Below are positions 1 through 7,500 of a DNA stretch of 13,395 nt, piece by piece. The stretch is from the NCBI GenBank assembly GCA_030619215.1, contig JAUXBV010000029.1:1-13395 (forward strand), read 5' to 3'. A model generated the notes under the pieces. That model was not told the origin of the DNA. It saw only the letters and a program-made list of their open reading frames with translations, and did not search any database. The translations under genes and the position numbers were made by a program. The stretch's first letter is position 1. Each line of letters opens with the position of its first letter. The stretch is from Fibrobacterota bacterium (GTDB lineage: Bacteria; Fibrobacterota; Chitinivibrionia; Chitinivibrionales; JANQEN01).

Positions 1-195
1 CTTACCATAGATTCAAAAAAAGGAGAAGGTACCAGGGTAAAAGCAACGTTTAAGCTCAGCCATCCGGATATCAAGCCCATGGGAGATATGATTGAAACCA
101 TTGCTGTTCTTATCGCTTCACATCCGGAAATAAGATTTATTTACAACTATGAAGGAGTTGAATGTAAACAATTTTTTGATTCGCACAAATCATAG
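1..195 (+). CDS. GHKL/HATPase-type ATP-binding protein, C-terminal end (5' truncated by window)
   Basis: Frame 1 is open from the first base to a TAG at 193-195 and gives 64 residues. The start lies outside the window. The N-terminal part, 'DSKKGEGTRVKATFKLSH', is the glycine-rich G2 segment and last strand of a histidine-kinase-like ATPase fold (typical form: GxGTxVxxxFPL). The tail that follows (about residues 21-64, with 'KPMGDMIETIAVLIASHPEI') resembles the extension of stand-alone ATP-binding proteins encoded beside NuoE/NuoF-like and [FeFe]-hydrogenase genes. That is family recall, not a search. Its exact role is not established; a regulatory or assembly role in the redox operon is inferred. 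The next gene encodes an iron-sulfur electron carrier, which suits such an operon. The downstream gap of 122 nt holds two inverted repeats, so the two genes may not be simply co-transcribed. Confidence 0.7.
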   Translation, partial: LTIDSKKGEGTRVKATFKLSHPDIKPMGDMIETIAVLIASHPEIRFIYNYEGVECKQFFDSHKS

Positions 196-212
196 AAACA
201 GGAAAACAACAC

Positions 213-234
213 ATTATCCTATGTATAGGATAAT
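213..234. promoter_or_regulatory. 22-bp inverted repeat, operator-like
   Basis: Two perfect 10-nt arms, ATTATCCTAT and ATAGGATAAT, flank a GT spacer. It lies 18 nt after the stop of the ATP-binding gene and 84 nt before the start of the ferredoxin-like gene. Short symmetric arms with a tiny spacer suit a dimeric repressor or activator site better than an RNA hairpin, because a 2-nt loop is sterically poor. I cannot assign a regulator family. A role in controlling the iron-sulfur protein gene is inferred from position. Confidence 0.4.
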
Positions 235-243
235 ATTGAGTAG

Positions 244-279
244 AAGCGGACAGGTCATATCAAATATGCCCTGCCGCTT
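244..279 (+). terminator. Imperfect hairpin, possible terminator or attenuator
   Basis: The arms AAGCGG-A-CAGG (244-254) and CCTGCCGCTT (270-279) pair over ten base pairs with one bulged A and a 15-nt loop. What follows is AT-rich but lacks a clean run of T, so intrinsic termination would be weak. It could end the upstream operon, or act as a leader structure for the gene starting at 318, 38 nt later. Confidence 0.35.
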
Positions 280-317
280 AACTCACTATTAATCAATAAA
301 ATACGAGGTTAGCTATT

Positions 318-881
318 ATGATTACCTTTACTATCAATGACAAGGAATTTCAGGTTGAAAAGAAGAAAACCGTTCTGGAAGCGGCGCTGGAAGCTGGAAT
401 AAAGATCCCCACGCTCTGCTACCACCCGGATTTAACTCCTTACGGGGCATGCCGCCTCTGCCAGGTAGAAGTAATCAAGAGGGGCTGGCCGTCGCTTCAG
501 CCGGCATGCTTATATGAGGTTTTCGACGGCTTGATTGTTAAAACCGACACCGAGCGGGTACAGAAAACCCGGAAAATCATTTTTGAGCTACTTTTGGCAA
601 GAGCCCCCGATTCAGAAAAGATAAAAGAACTTGCTGCTGAATACGGTGTTACAGAGACTCGTATAAAGCTGAAAGGTAAAAAGGAAAACTGTATTTTATG
701 CGGTTTGTGCGTGCGTGCATGCTCTGAGGTCTCTCAGCGGAACGCAATAAGCTTCTCCTTCCGGGGAAGTAAAAGACATATTCAAACACCTTACAACGAA
801 GTATCCCAGACCTGTATCGGCTGCGGCGCGTGCGCCTATCTCTGCCCCACCGGCAGGATACAGATCGAGGAAGCGGACTAA
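318..881 (+). CDS. HoxU/NuoG-N-terminal-like iron-sulfur protein ([2Fe-2S] + 2x[4Fe-4S])
   Basis: A soluble electron-transfer subunit of 187 residues. Residues 1-80 form a plant-type [2Fe-2S] ferredoxin domain with ligands C34, C45, C48 and C64 ('PYGACRLCQVEV'). Residues 120-187 form a two-cluster ferredoxin domain: C125/C128/C131/C135 and C166/C169/C172/C176 ('CIGCGACAYLCPTG'). The His-Cys3 cluster that NuoG and HoxU carry between these domains is absent; its place is taken by 'LLARAPDSEKIKELAAEYGV'. The chain is therefore shorter than HoxU (usually around 230-240 residues). Such proteins normally hand electrons between a NADH/flavin module and a hydrogenase or formate dehydrogenase. GAGG at 305-308 lies 9 nt before the ATG and supports this start. 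The upstream neighbour suggests a hydrogenase/NuoEF-type operon. The formate dehydrogenase lies downstream but beyond a 704-nt gap, so physical partnership with it is possible but not shown. Confidence 0.85.
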   Translation: MITFTINDKEFQVEKKKTVLEAALEAGIKIPTLCYHPDLTPYGACRLCQVEVIKRGWPSLQPACLYEVFDGLIVKTDTERVQKTRKIIFELLLARAPDSEKIKELAAEYGVTETRIKLKGKKENCILCGLCVRACSEVSQRNAISFSFRGSKRHIQTPYNEVSQTCIGCGACAYLCPTGRIQIEEAD

Positions 882-1528
882 CAGAAGCCTGTTTCGTCAA
901 GAACCAGGCTGACAATCGCACCCACCGATTCCTCAACACTCCTTGACAGCCCAGGGCACGGATAAAAGCTCCGATTCGACCAAGTGATCACACAGAAGCA
1001 TTAGTTAATCCAGGATTATAACAGAAACGGTGAAAAATAAACGGTAAGTGTATCGGCCCTTTTCAATACATTATAAACAAAGATTATAAATATTGGAAAT
1101 CACCTGATCGCCTTTTTAATAAAAGTATAACACCTGTTTGACTCGCATCAGGTAAAAAGCTGTCGGCTTAATATGTTCGATATGTCGATCATAACATGTT
1201 GAAATTAAACAGAATAAATAATGTTCACAAAAACGCACAACTCTCTCCTTTTCTTCAAATTCTCACACATTCATGGTAAAGGATATACAATAAAAAATCG
1301 TTTAAATTAAAAAAAAACAGGGTGAAATGGTGCTGTAACCCCCATAAATACTGAAATGGCTGCGATTTTGTATGTAGAGTATACCATACCAACTAAGTGT
1401 TGTATAAAAAAGAATTGTTAGAATCCCATCAATAATTTATTCCAAAAGAACTCAATATTATATATTCATTGTTTGCTTTTTTATGCCTGTTCAATTATTC
1501 CGAAAATAACGAAGTATATTAAAATTTT

Positions 1529-1559
1529 TTGTAATTTACAATATATATAAACTTACTAT
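1529..1559 (+). promoter_or_regulatory. Putative promoter/operator ahead of the formate dehydrogenase operon
   Basis: TTGTAA-T-TTACAA (1529-1541) is a small dyad followed at once by TATATATAA (1542-1550) and TACTAT (1554-1559), 27 nt before the start codon. TTGTAA could serve as a -35-like element, but spacing to either AT box is poor (11 or 19 nt). The dyad may instead be a regulator half-site pair. This call is tentative. Confidence 0.25.
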
Positions 1560-1569
1560 TTATTAACGT

Positions 1570-1575
1570 AGGAGG
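1570..1575 (+). promoter_or_regulatory. Strong ribosome binding site of the formate dehydrogenase catalytic subunit
   Basis: AGGAGG lies 10 nt before the ATG at 1586. It fixes that ATG as the start, and the Tat signal peptide begins directly after it. Confidence 0.75.
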
Positions 1576-1585
1576 TATTCAGCTG

Positions 1586-4500
1586 ATGGTATCAAGAAGA
1601 GATTTCCTAAAAGCTTCAGGGATAACCACGACTGCGGCCTTCACCGGCTTCTTAAGCCTTTCGGCGGTAGAAGCCAGGGCAGAGTGTCTTCGAATACGCT
1701 ATGCTAAACAAAGCACAACGATCTGCCCCTATTGTGGCTGTGGCTGCGGCCTGATTGTCTCTGTAAGTAAAGGCAAAGCGATCAACATTGAGGGTGATCC
1801 CGATCATCCCGTCAATGAAGGATCACTCTGTAGTAAAGGCTCTGCAATGTATCAGGTTGCCAATAACCCGCGCCGGCTGGGTAAAGTCAAGTACCGTGCG
1901 CCCGGCAGCACCCACTGGGAGGAAAAGTCCTGGAACTGGACTATCAACAGGATCGCCGCCCTTGCAAAAAGAACAAGGGATGGAGGTCTTGCCGATGGCC
2001 GTAAGGACAACAGCATTGACACAATTGCAGCACTGGGCGGCGCGTCACTTGACAACGAGGAGTGCTACCTGTACAGCAAGTTTATGCGTGCTCTGGGAGT
2101 AAGATACATAGAGCACCAGGCGCGTATATGACACTCTGCCACGGTGGCCAGTCTGGCTGCCACGTTTGGCCGGGGTGCAATGACCAACCACTGGATCGAC
2201 ATCCGGAATGCGGACAGGATCCTGATCATCGGCAGCAATGCCGCTGAAAACCATCCCATGTCCTTTAAATGGGTTACCGAGGCCATCGACCGTGGTGGAA
2301 TACTCATTAATGTAGACCCGCGCTTTACCAGAACATCCTCGAAAGCCCACCTGTACGCCCCGATGCGGTCCGGCGGCGACATACCGTTTATTCTTGGTAT
2401 GATTAAATATATTATTGACGATATGGAAGCGAATCCCGACAATTATAATATGGAATATATACGGGAATACACAACCGCGTCCTTTCTTATTAATCCGAAT
2501 TTCAAACTTCCAGAAGAACTTGACGGCGTCTTCAGTGGGTATGACCCAAACAAACGTAAATATGATAAGTCAACATGGCAATATCAAAAAGATGGTGCCG
2601 GGATTCCCAAAAAGGATAAGAGCCTGAAAAATCCGAACTGTGTGTTCCAAATACTGAAAAAGCATGTCTCGCGCTACGATCCCAAAACAGTTAGCAGCAT
2701 CACGGGAACGCCGGAAGATATCTATGCTAAAGTCTGTAAATCATATGCAGAATCCGGTGCTGTGGGTAAAGCTGGGACAATCATGTACGCCATGGGCACA
2801 ACACAGCATACCTACGGTACCCAGAATATACGCGGCTATGCTATACTTCAGCTCCTGCTTGCAAATATGGGTATTGCCGGTGGCGGAATCAACGCACTCC
2901 GCGGTGAATCCAATGTTCAGGGTTCCACCGATATGTGCCTATTGTTCCACATTCTTCCCGGCTACCTGAAAACGCCCGACCAGAAAGACACCTCAACCGA
3001 CTCTTACAGCAAGCGGTACTATGAGGGTAAAAACAAGGATCCCAAAAGCGCAGACTGGTGGGGTAATGCACGCAAATACCTTGTGAGTCTTCTGAAAGCC
3101 TGGTATGGTGCCAAAGCAACAAAGGAAAACGATTTCTGCTTTGGGTATCTGCCCAAGCGCGATGTGGGAAAGAACTATTCTCACATTTCACTATTTGAAG
3201 CAATGTACGACGGCGACATAAAGGGAATGTTCTGCATGGGACAGAACCCTGCAGTCGGCGGACCCAACTGCGGAAAAGAGCGTAAAGCTCTTGAAAGACT
3301 CGACTGGCTTGTATGCGTCGATATCTGGAATACCGAAACGGCAAACTTCTGGCGCCGCCCGGTTGCCAATGACACCGCAGAAAGAGTTGATCCGAAAAAG
3401 ATTAAAACGGAAGTCTTCCTTCTTCCCGCTGCATCGTCAGTCGAGAAAGAAGGTAGCATTACCAATTCCGGCCGGTGGCAGCAATGGCGCTACCAGGCTG
3501 TTCATCCGGTAGAAAAATCAAAGTCAGACCTCTGGATACTCAATGAGCTGTTCAAAGCGGTGCGGGGTCTCTACAAACAAGAGGGCGGCCCCGTTGCCGG
3601 AGCGATTCTGGACATGGCATGGGATTACGGCCCCTATGACGAGCCTGATGTACATAAGGTTGCCAAAGAGATAAACGGCTATGACCTGAAGACCGGAAAG
3701 CTCCTGCCCAGCTTCGGTAAACTGCAGACTGACGGTTCAACGTCATCCGGCAACTGGCTCTATTGCGCTTCCTATACCGAAGCCGGTAACATGGCTGCGA
3801 GACGCGGGAGATCCGATCCCACCGGTATAGGCTTATATCCCGAGTGGTCATGGTGTTGGCCTGTTAATCGCCGCATCATTTACAACCGCGCTTCAGTGAA
3901 CCTTAAGGGAGTACCCTGGGACGCCGAGCACCCGGTTATTGCTTTTAAGGGTGCTGCGACCGGCGGCAAATACACCTCCAAGAAATGGGTTGGTGACGTT
4001 CCTGACGGCGGCTGGTATCCATTGCAGAATCCGGATGGCTCATGGAGATCCGATGCAAAATATCCCTTCATCATGAAACCTGAAGGACATGCTCGAATCT
4101 TTGCAATGGGACGCGCTGACGGACCGCTTCCGGAACATTATGAACCGCTGGAAACCCCACTGAAAAAGAACCCGATAGGGCATGGAATGATTCTTAATCC
4201 TGCTGTTGTATGCTGGGACAAAACAAAACCTGAGGAGAACCCGGTCGGTACGGCGGACAAATATCCTATTATTTGTACAACCTACCGTGTAACGGAACAC
4301 TGGCAGGCAGGTATGATGACCCGTAACCTGCCGTGGCTTACTGAGATGATGCCCGCACCCTTTGTTGAGATGAGCAAAGAGCTGGCTAAAGAAAAGGGAA
4401 TTAAGAATGGCGACAGGGTACATGTTAAAACAGCACGTGGATTAATGGGTGCCTGGGCATGTGTTACCAGCCGCTTTAAACCTTTTAAACTTGTAGGTAA

Positions 4501-4711
4501 AGTTGTTCACCAGGTTGGCGTCCCCTGGCACTGGGGTTATGAAGGTCACTCCTGTGGCTGCAGTGCAAATATTTTAACACCACATATTGGAGACGCAAAT
4601 ACAATGATTCCTGAGTTTAAAGCTTTCCTGTGTGATATAGAGAAATCTCCCTATGGGATTGATAGAGCTAACCCTTCAGGCGAACTTGGACATGGAGAGG
4701 AGGTGGCGTAA
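1586..4711 (+). CDS. fdnG: Selenocysteine formate dehydrogenase, catalytic (alpha) subunit, Tat-exported
   Basis: Oxidises formate to CO2 (or the reverse) at a bis-MGD molybdenum or tungsten centre, on the outer face of the cytoplasmic membrane. The reading frame is continuous across one TGA (2129-2131), read as Sec182, and gives 1041 residues; E. coli FdnG is about 1015. The N-terminus has a twin-arginine signal, 'SRRDFLK', then a hydrophobic stretch and a likely cleavage after ARA (residue 32). C47, C50, C54 and C82 bind the proximal [4Fe-4S] cluster. Sec182 is followed by His183 in 'HQARI-U-HSATVASLAATFGRGAMTNHWID', the FDH-N active-site context. A molybdopterin-dinucleotide-binding domain fills the C-terminal part ('MTRNLPWLTEMMPAPFVEMS' onward). 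The stop directly abuts the start of the ferredoxin subunit. Cysteine in place of Sec would be the alternative active site; here the codon is UGA. Translation needs selA, selB, selC and selD, which are not in this window. Confidence 0.95.
2129..2131 (+). other. In-frame UGA selenocysteine codon (Sec182)
   Basis: This TGA is the only stop in the frame between 1586 and 4709. The protein on both sides is one formate dehydrogenase, and the UGA sits exactly where the family carries its Sec or Cys metal ligand, just before the catalytic His. A gene caller that stops here would report a 181-residue fragment and a false start at 2144. Confidence 0.95.
2132..2164 (+). promoter_or_regulatory. Bacterial SECIS-like hairpin
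   Basis: Immediately after the UGA, GCCA (2147-2150) pairs with TGGC (2154-2157) around a GTC loop. G15-G16 with C32-C33 can extend the stem through two wobble pairs. An alternative outer stem is GTGGC (2144-2148) with GCCAC (2159-2163). Counting the U of UGA as 1, the loop G and U fall at 23 and 24 and a U at 17, the positions required for SelB binding in the E. coli fdhF SECIS as I recall it. The fold was drawn by eye. Confidence 0.75.
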
Positions 4712-5488
4712 ATGACACAAAAAGCAATGTTAATAGATACTACAAAATGTATGGGTTGTCGCGGATGCCAGGTAGCATGCAAACAGTGGAACCAGCTTGC
4801 TGCTGAGAACACAAGGTTCACCGGCAGTTATCAGAATCCTCCAAATCTTTCAGCTTCCACATGGACGCTGATAAAGTTTATTGAACCTGAAGGAGATCCG
4901 ATACGGTGGCTATTCCGCAAGGAGCAGTGTTTTCACTGTGGAGATCCGGCATGTGTTGATGCCTGTCCGACAGGAGCTCTCAAGAAACGTCCTGACGGCA
5001 TTGTGTGGATAGACCAGAAGATATGCGCAGGATGTAAATACTGTGTCCATGCATGCCCGTTCCAGACTCCGCATACCGACCACGATACCGGTACCGCTAA
5101 AAAATGCAGGATGTGTATAGATCGTGTGGATAACGGCCTTAAACCGGCATGTGTTACGGCATGTCCCACTGGCGCTGTTTTATACGGCGCAAGAGAGGAT
5201 ATGCTGAAGGTTGCCAAAAAACGGAAGGCTATTGTAGAAAAACAGACTGGTGCCTCGGTTCGTATCTATGGTGAAACTGAGCTTGGCGGACTTGGTGTTA
5301 TAACAGTCCTGGCTGACAAGGCATCTGTTTATGGACTTCCTGAACAGCCCAAGAAACCATTACTTCTTCCAAGATGGCTGATTGGTATTGTCCCTGGAGC
5401 AGTGATCCTTTATGGTATGTTTAAGAATTTTACCGGAGTAAGAGAAAAAGCTGAAAAAGAAGAGAAAGCAAAAGAGGGACAGTCATAA
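4712..5488 (+). CDS. fdnH: Formate dehydrogenase iron-sulfur (beta) subunit with C-terminal membrane anchor
   Basis: Carries electrons from the catalytic subunit to the membrane subunit through four [4Fe-4S] clusters. It has 258 residues with four cysteine sets: C13/C16/C19/C23, C73/C76/C81/C85, C105/C108/C111/C115 and C132/C135/C147/C151, the layout of the DMSO-reductase-family electron-transfer subunit. Residues about 217-237 ('LLLPRWLIGIVPGAVILYGMF') form one transmembrane helix, followed by a short Lys/Glu-rich tail, as in FdnH. There is no signal peptide of its own, so export is expected by riding with the Tat-signal catalytic subunit; this is known for the family and inferred here. AGGAGG at 4698-4703 lies inside the end of the upstream gene, and the ATG follows its TAA with no gap, so translational coupling and equal dosage are likely. 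Confidence 0.93.
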   Translation: MTQKAMLIDTTKCMGCRGCQVACKQWNQLAAENTRFTGSYQNPPNLSASTWTLIKFIEPEGDPIRWLFRKEQCFHCGDPACVDACPTGALKKRPDGIVWIDQKICAGCKYCVHACPFQTPHTDHDTGTAKKCRMCIDRVDNGLKPACVTACPTGAVLYGAREDMLKVAKKRKAIVEKQTGASVRIYGETELGGLGVITVLADKASVYGLPEQPKKPLLLPRWLIGIVPGAVILYGMFKNFTGVREKAEKEEKAKEGQS

Positions 5489-5537
5489 GGGAATACAGTA
5501 TCACTAAAAAGAAATATTAAACTAAGGAGAAAAAAAT

Positions 5538-6425
5538 ATGGTACATTATGATTGGGGTCTACCCGTTGCAATTGATCTTTTTGCAGCCGGGATGGGCGCA
5601 GCAGCCTTCATGGTCGCTGTAATGGCAGACCTGGCCGGATCAAAGAAGTTCACCAGCATACGCCTGACCGGTGCTATTATAGCACCGTGGCCGGCTATTC
5701 TGGGCGTGCTTCTTCTTGTGGTTGATCTGGGCAAACCGTTCCGTTTCTGGGAAATGCTTCTGAAACGTGGAGAGGGTCTCAGTATCGCACCACCGTATCT
5801 TATGTTCAACCCCGGATCAGCTATGTCGTGGGGAACCTGGATACTGACGCTGTTTGTGATTATCTCCCTTATCTACCTGATCGTTTCGATTATTGCGATC
5901 CCGTTTTCCTGGGGAGAAATTGCCACGAAAACAATAGGTATTATCGGTCTTCCCTTTGCACTTCTTGTAACAACCTATACGGGGGTATTGATCTCTGCAA
6001 CATCAAATGCATTGTGGAGTAACTATCTTTTACCTTTCGTATTTGTCAGCTCTGCTATTGTTACGGGAATTGCAGGAATAATCTGTATTCTGGCTATCTT
6101 GAAAATGCTCAAGCTGCTGGAGGAAGATTTTATACCCGGGTTGGAAAAACTGAATGGCGTAATGATTGTTGTTTTACTTGCTTCACTGGCGCTGTTCATA
6201 ATAGTCGGGATAATGCAGCCTCAAATGCTTACATTGATTGCCAGTGCGAAACTGGGTATTTTATTCTGGCTTTTTTCCATTATACTGGGAATTATTATAC
6301 CGCTTATTTTCAGCTTTAAGAAAGAGGGTAACCCTGCGGGCACGTCCTTTATTATTTCACTGCTGGTTATTTTGGGCGGGTTTTTTCTACGGTATGTTAT
6401 TCTCATAGCGGGCCAGATAGCATAA
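5538..6425 (+). CDS. NrfD/PsrC-type membrane subunit of the formate dehydrogenase
   Basis: An integral membrane quinone-interacting subunit of 295 residues with about eight transmembrane helices (roughly 8-32, 43-65, 98-122, 131-153, 161-190, 205-226, 236-258, 268-291). Family-like segments include 'LLVVDLGKPFRFWEM' (59-73), 'SAMSWGTW' (94-101) and 'TTYTGVLIS' (145-153). It contains only one histidine (H3), so it cannot be the bis-histidine haem b subunit (FdnI) of E. coli FDH-N. NrfD-type subunits carry no haem and contact menaquinone near the beta subunit's last cluster. AAGGAG at 5524-5529 supports the start. The 49-nt spacing from the beta gene has no visible terminator, so it belongs to the same operon. 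It completes a three-subunit formate:menaquinone oxidoreductase. Whether it moves protons cannot be read from the sequence. Confidence 0.9.
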   Translation: MVHYDWGLPVAIDLFAAGMGAAAFMVAVMADLAGSKKFTSIRLTGAIIAPWPAILGVLLLVVDLGKPFRFWEMLLKRGEGLSIAPPYLMFNPGSAMSWGTWILTLFVIISLIYLIVSIIAIPFSWGEIATKTIGIIGLPFALLVTTYTGVLISATSNALWSNYLLPFVFVSSAIVTGIAGIICILAILKMLKLLEEDFIPGLEKLNGVMIVVLLASLALFIIVGIMQPQMLTLIASAKLGILFWLFSIILGIIIPLIFSFKKEGNPAGTSFIISLLVILGGFFLRYVILIAGQIA

Positions 6426-6472
6426 TGTAAAGAACAATAATTGCCTGGCAATAAAGCTTTGCAATAAAAATC

Positions 6473-6510
6473 AGACGGGAACGCGTAAAAGGAATTGTGT
6501 GTTCCCGTCT
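6473..6510 (+). terminator. Hairpin ending the formate dehydrogenase operon
   Basis: Perfect 10-nt arms AGACGGGAAC (6473-6482) and GTTCCCGTCT (6501-6510), extendable inward by G-U pairs, sit 48 nt after the NrfD gene stop. Downstream is CTTGTTATAAT and later TATTTTTAT, so the T-tract is weak and offset. It is most likely a leaky terminator or a processing/stability hairpin between the structural genes and fdhE. Confidence 0.55.
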
Positions 6511-6521
6511 CTTGTTATAAT
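6495..6521 (+). promoter_or_regulatory. Possible promoter for the fdhE-prenyl gene group
   Basis: A consensus TATAAT (6516-6521) lies 74 nt before the fdhE start, with TTGTGT (6495-6500) 15 nt upstream as a short-spaced -35-like box. It overlaps the 3' arm of the hairpin, so the two readings may exclude each other or be a switch. Composition alone could produce this match. Confidence 0.3.
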
Positions 6522-6594
6522 AGTTATATTTTTATAAAAACAGAGTCCTGTTTCAGGAGCATTTATACTTATCTGATAGAGAGGTTTAAACATA

Positions 6595-7476
6595 ATGCCA
6601 GTAGCAAAACATTCTTATGAACAGGTTGCCTCTCAAATTTCCGAGCTCAGGGAAAAGAGAGATGATTTACAAACAATTCTTGAGAGCTTCGAAGACATCT
6701 TTAAGGAACAATATGAAACAGGCCAATCCTTCCAACCGGCACTCACAGGACTGGACTTTACATCCTGCAAGAAAAAACACTTCGATGGAGTGCCTTTTAT
6801 AAACAGTAAAAATGTAAGTATTACGTGGGAGCGCCTGGATGCGTTGGCAAAAAAAATATGCGACATTACCAGGCCCCTTGCCGAATCAGGCGAATCAGAG
6901 GTTGAAAATTTTCTAAAGCTCCTGTCCGAAAGCCCTGAACGTTGGCATGACGCAATACTGACAGGCATCCTGGAAGATCGGTCACCTCTGAAAGAATTGG
7001 CTGAAAGCACTCATATCGGTTACGACACGCTCATTTTTATCTCCACGCAGTCGCTCACTCCGTTTATTGAAAAATATGCTGAAAGGCTGAGGGAATATAT
7101 TGACGGCAATGTCTGGCTCAAAGGGTCATGCCCGGTTTGCGGAAGCGAGCCCTTAATGGGCAGGCTAGAGGAAGAAAACGGTAAAAGGCACCTGCAGTGT
7201 TACCTGTGCAGAACAAACTGGGAATTTGCCCGGCTGGAATGCCCTTTCTGTGATAACAACGACCTGAAAAAGTTGCGCTACTTCTTTGATGAGGATAACA
7301 AGCATCATCGCGTCGAGTTGTGCGACCAGTGCAAAAGCTATATAAAGATACTGGACACCCGGGAGGTCGGCGACCGCTTCTCCCTTGTCGTTGAGAACCT
7401 GGCAACCCTGCCGTTGGATGTTATTGCAAAACGCGATGGGTTTACAAGAGACACAAACAGGCTTTTCGGATTGTAA
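6595..7476 (+). CDS. fdhE: FdhE-like formate dehydrogenase maturation protein
   Basis: A cytoplasmic accessory protein needed for active Tat-exported formate dehydrogenases. In E. coli, FdhE binds the catalytic subunit and carries a rubredoxin-like iron site. This one has 293 residues (E. coli FdhE about 309), with an N-terminal helical half and a C-terminal zinc-ribbon-like half holding four CxxC pairs: C179/C182 ('CPVCGSEPLMGRL'), C202/C205 ('CYLCRTNWEFARLECPFC'), C216/C219 and C243/C246. The 'CPxCGSxP' and 'CxxCxxxWxxxRxxCPxC' patterns are characteristic of FdhE. A GAGAGG ribosome site lies about 10 nt before the ATG. It follows the formate dehydrogenase genes across a 169-nt gap with a hairpin, and precedes the prenyltransferase by 24 nt, so it may be transcribed with the quinone genes. 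Confidence 0.92.
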   Translation: MPVAKHSYEQVASQISELREKRDDLQTILESFEDIFKEQYETGQSFQPALTGLDFTSCKKKHFDGVPFINSKNVSITWERLDALAKKICDITRPLAESGESEVENFLKLLSESPERWHDAILTGILEDRSPLKELAESTHIGYDTLIFISTQSLTPFIEKYAERLREYIDGNVWLKGSCPVCGSEPLMGRLEEENGKRHLQCYLCRTNWEFARLECPFCDNNDLKKLRYFFDEDNKHHRVELCDQCKSYIKILDTREVGDRFSLVVENLATLPLDVIAKRDGFTRDTNRLFGL

Positions 7477-7500
7477 AAAATAAAATGAGAGGCAAACAAC

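Larger units (their letters stand above)
882..1585. other. 704-nt AT-rich intergenic region upstream of the formate dehydrogenase operon
   Basis: I see no convincing coding gene, tRNA or insertion sequence here. The first 120 nt keep the base composition of the preceding gene and contain a weak dyad (AGCCTG at 886-891, CAGGCT at 905-910). The rest becomes strongly AT-rich. Other structure includes ATTATAAA twice (1070-1077, 1083-1090), TGAAATGG twice (1323-1330, 1352-1359), the arms ACCTGAT/ATCAGGT (1102-1108, 1147-1153), and a dyad TTGTAA-T-TTACAA (1529-1541) just ahead of a TATATATAA stretch. This length and composition suit a regulated promoter region for the formate dehydrogenase. No sigma-54 GG-N10-GC site was found in the places I checked. 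Confidence 0.5.

Noticed and set aside
649..939. Open frame on the minus strand over the iron-sulfur protein gene
   Set aside because: It is antisense to a well-supported gene, gives arginine-rich low-complexity protein with no recognisable motif, and has no matching ribosome site.
1070..1090. Direct repeat ATTATAAA (two copies, 13-bp period) as an iteron or binding array
   Set aside because: Only two short AT-rich copies in an AT-rich stretch, so chance is enough to explain it.
1352..1372. Possible sigma-54 promoter near TGGCTGCG
   Set aside because: The required GG-N10-GC spacing is not met (GT instead of GC) and the second half does not match.
1586..2131. Reading the first 181 codons as a truncated formate dehydrogenase pseudogene
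   Set aside because: The stop is UGA at the known Sec position, the frame continues intact for 859 more codons, and a SECIS-like hairpin follows. Selenocysteine explains it better than a nonsense mutation.
2065..2442. Minus-strand open frames crossing the selenocysteine site
   Set aside because: They are antisense to conserved formate dehydrogenase sequence and have no motif of their own.
6440..6452. ATTGCC-T-GGCAAT dyad after the NrfD gene as an operator
   Set aside because: Short arms, no repeat elsewhere in the window, and a stronger hairpin immediately downstream. Not enough to call.
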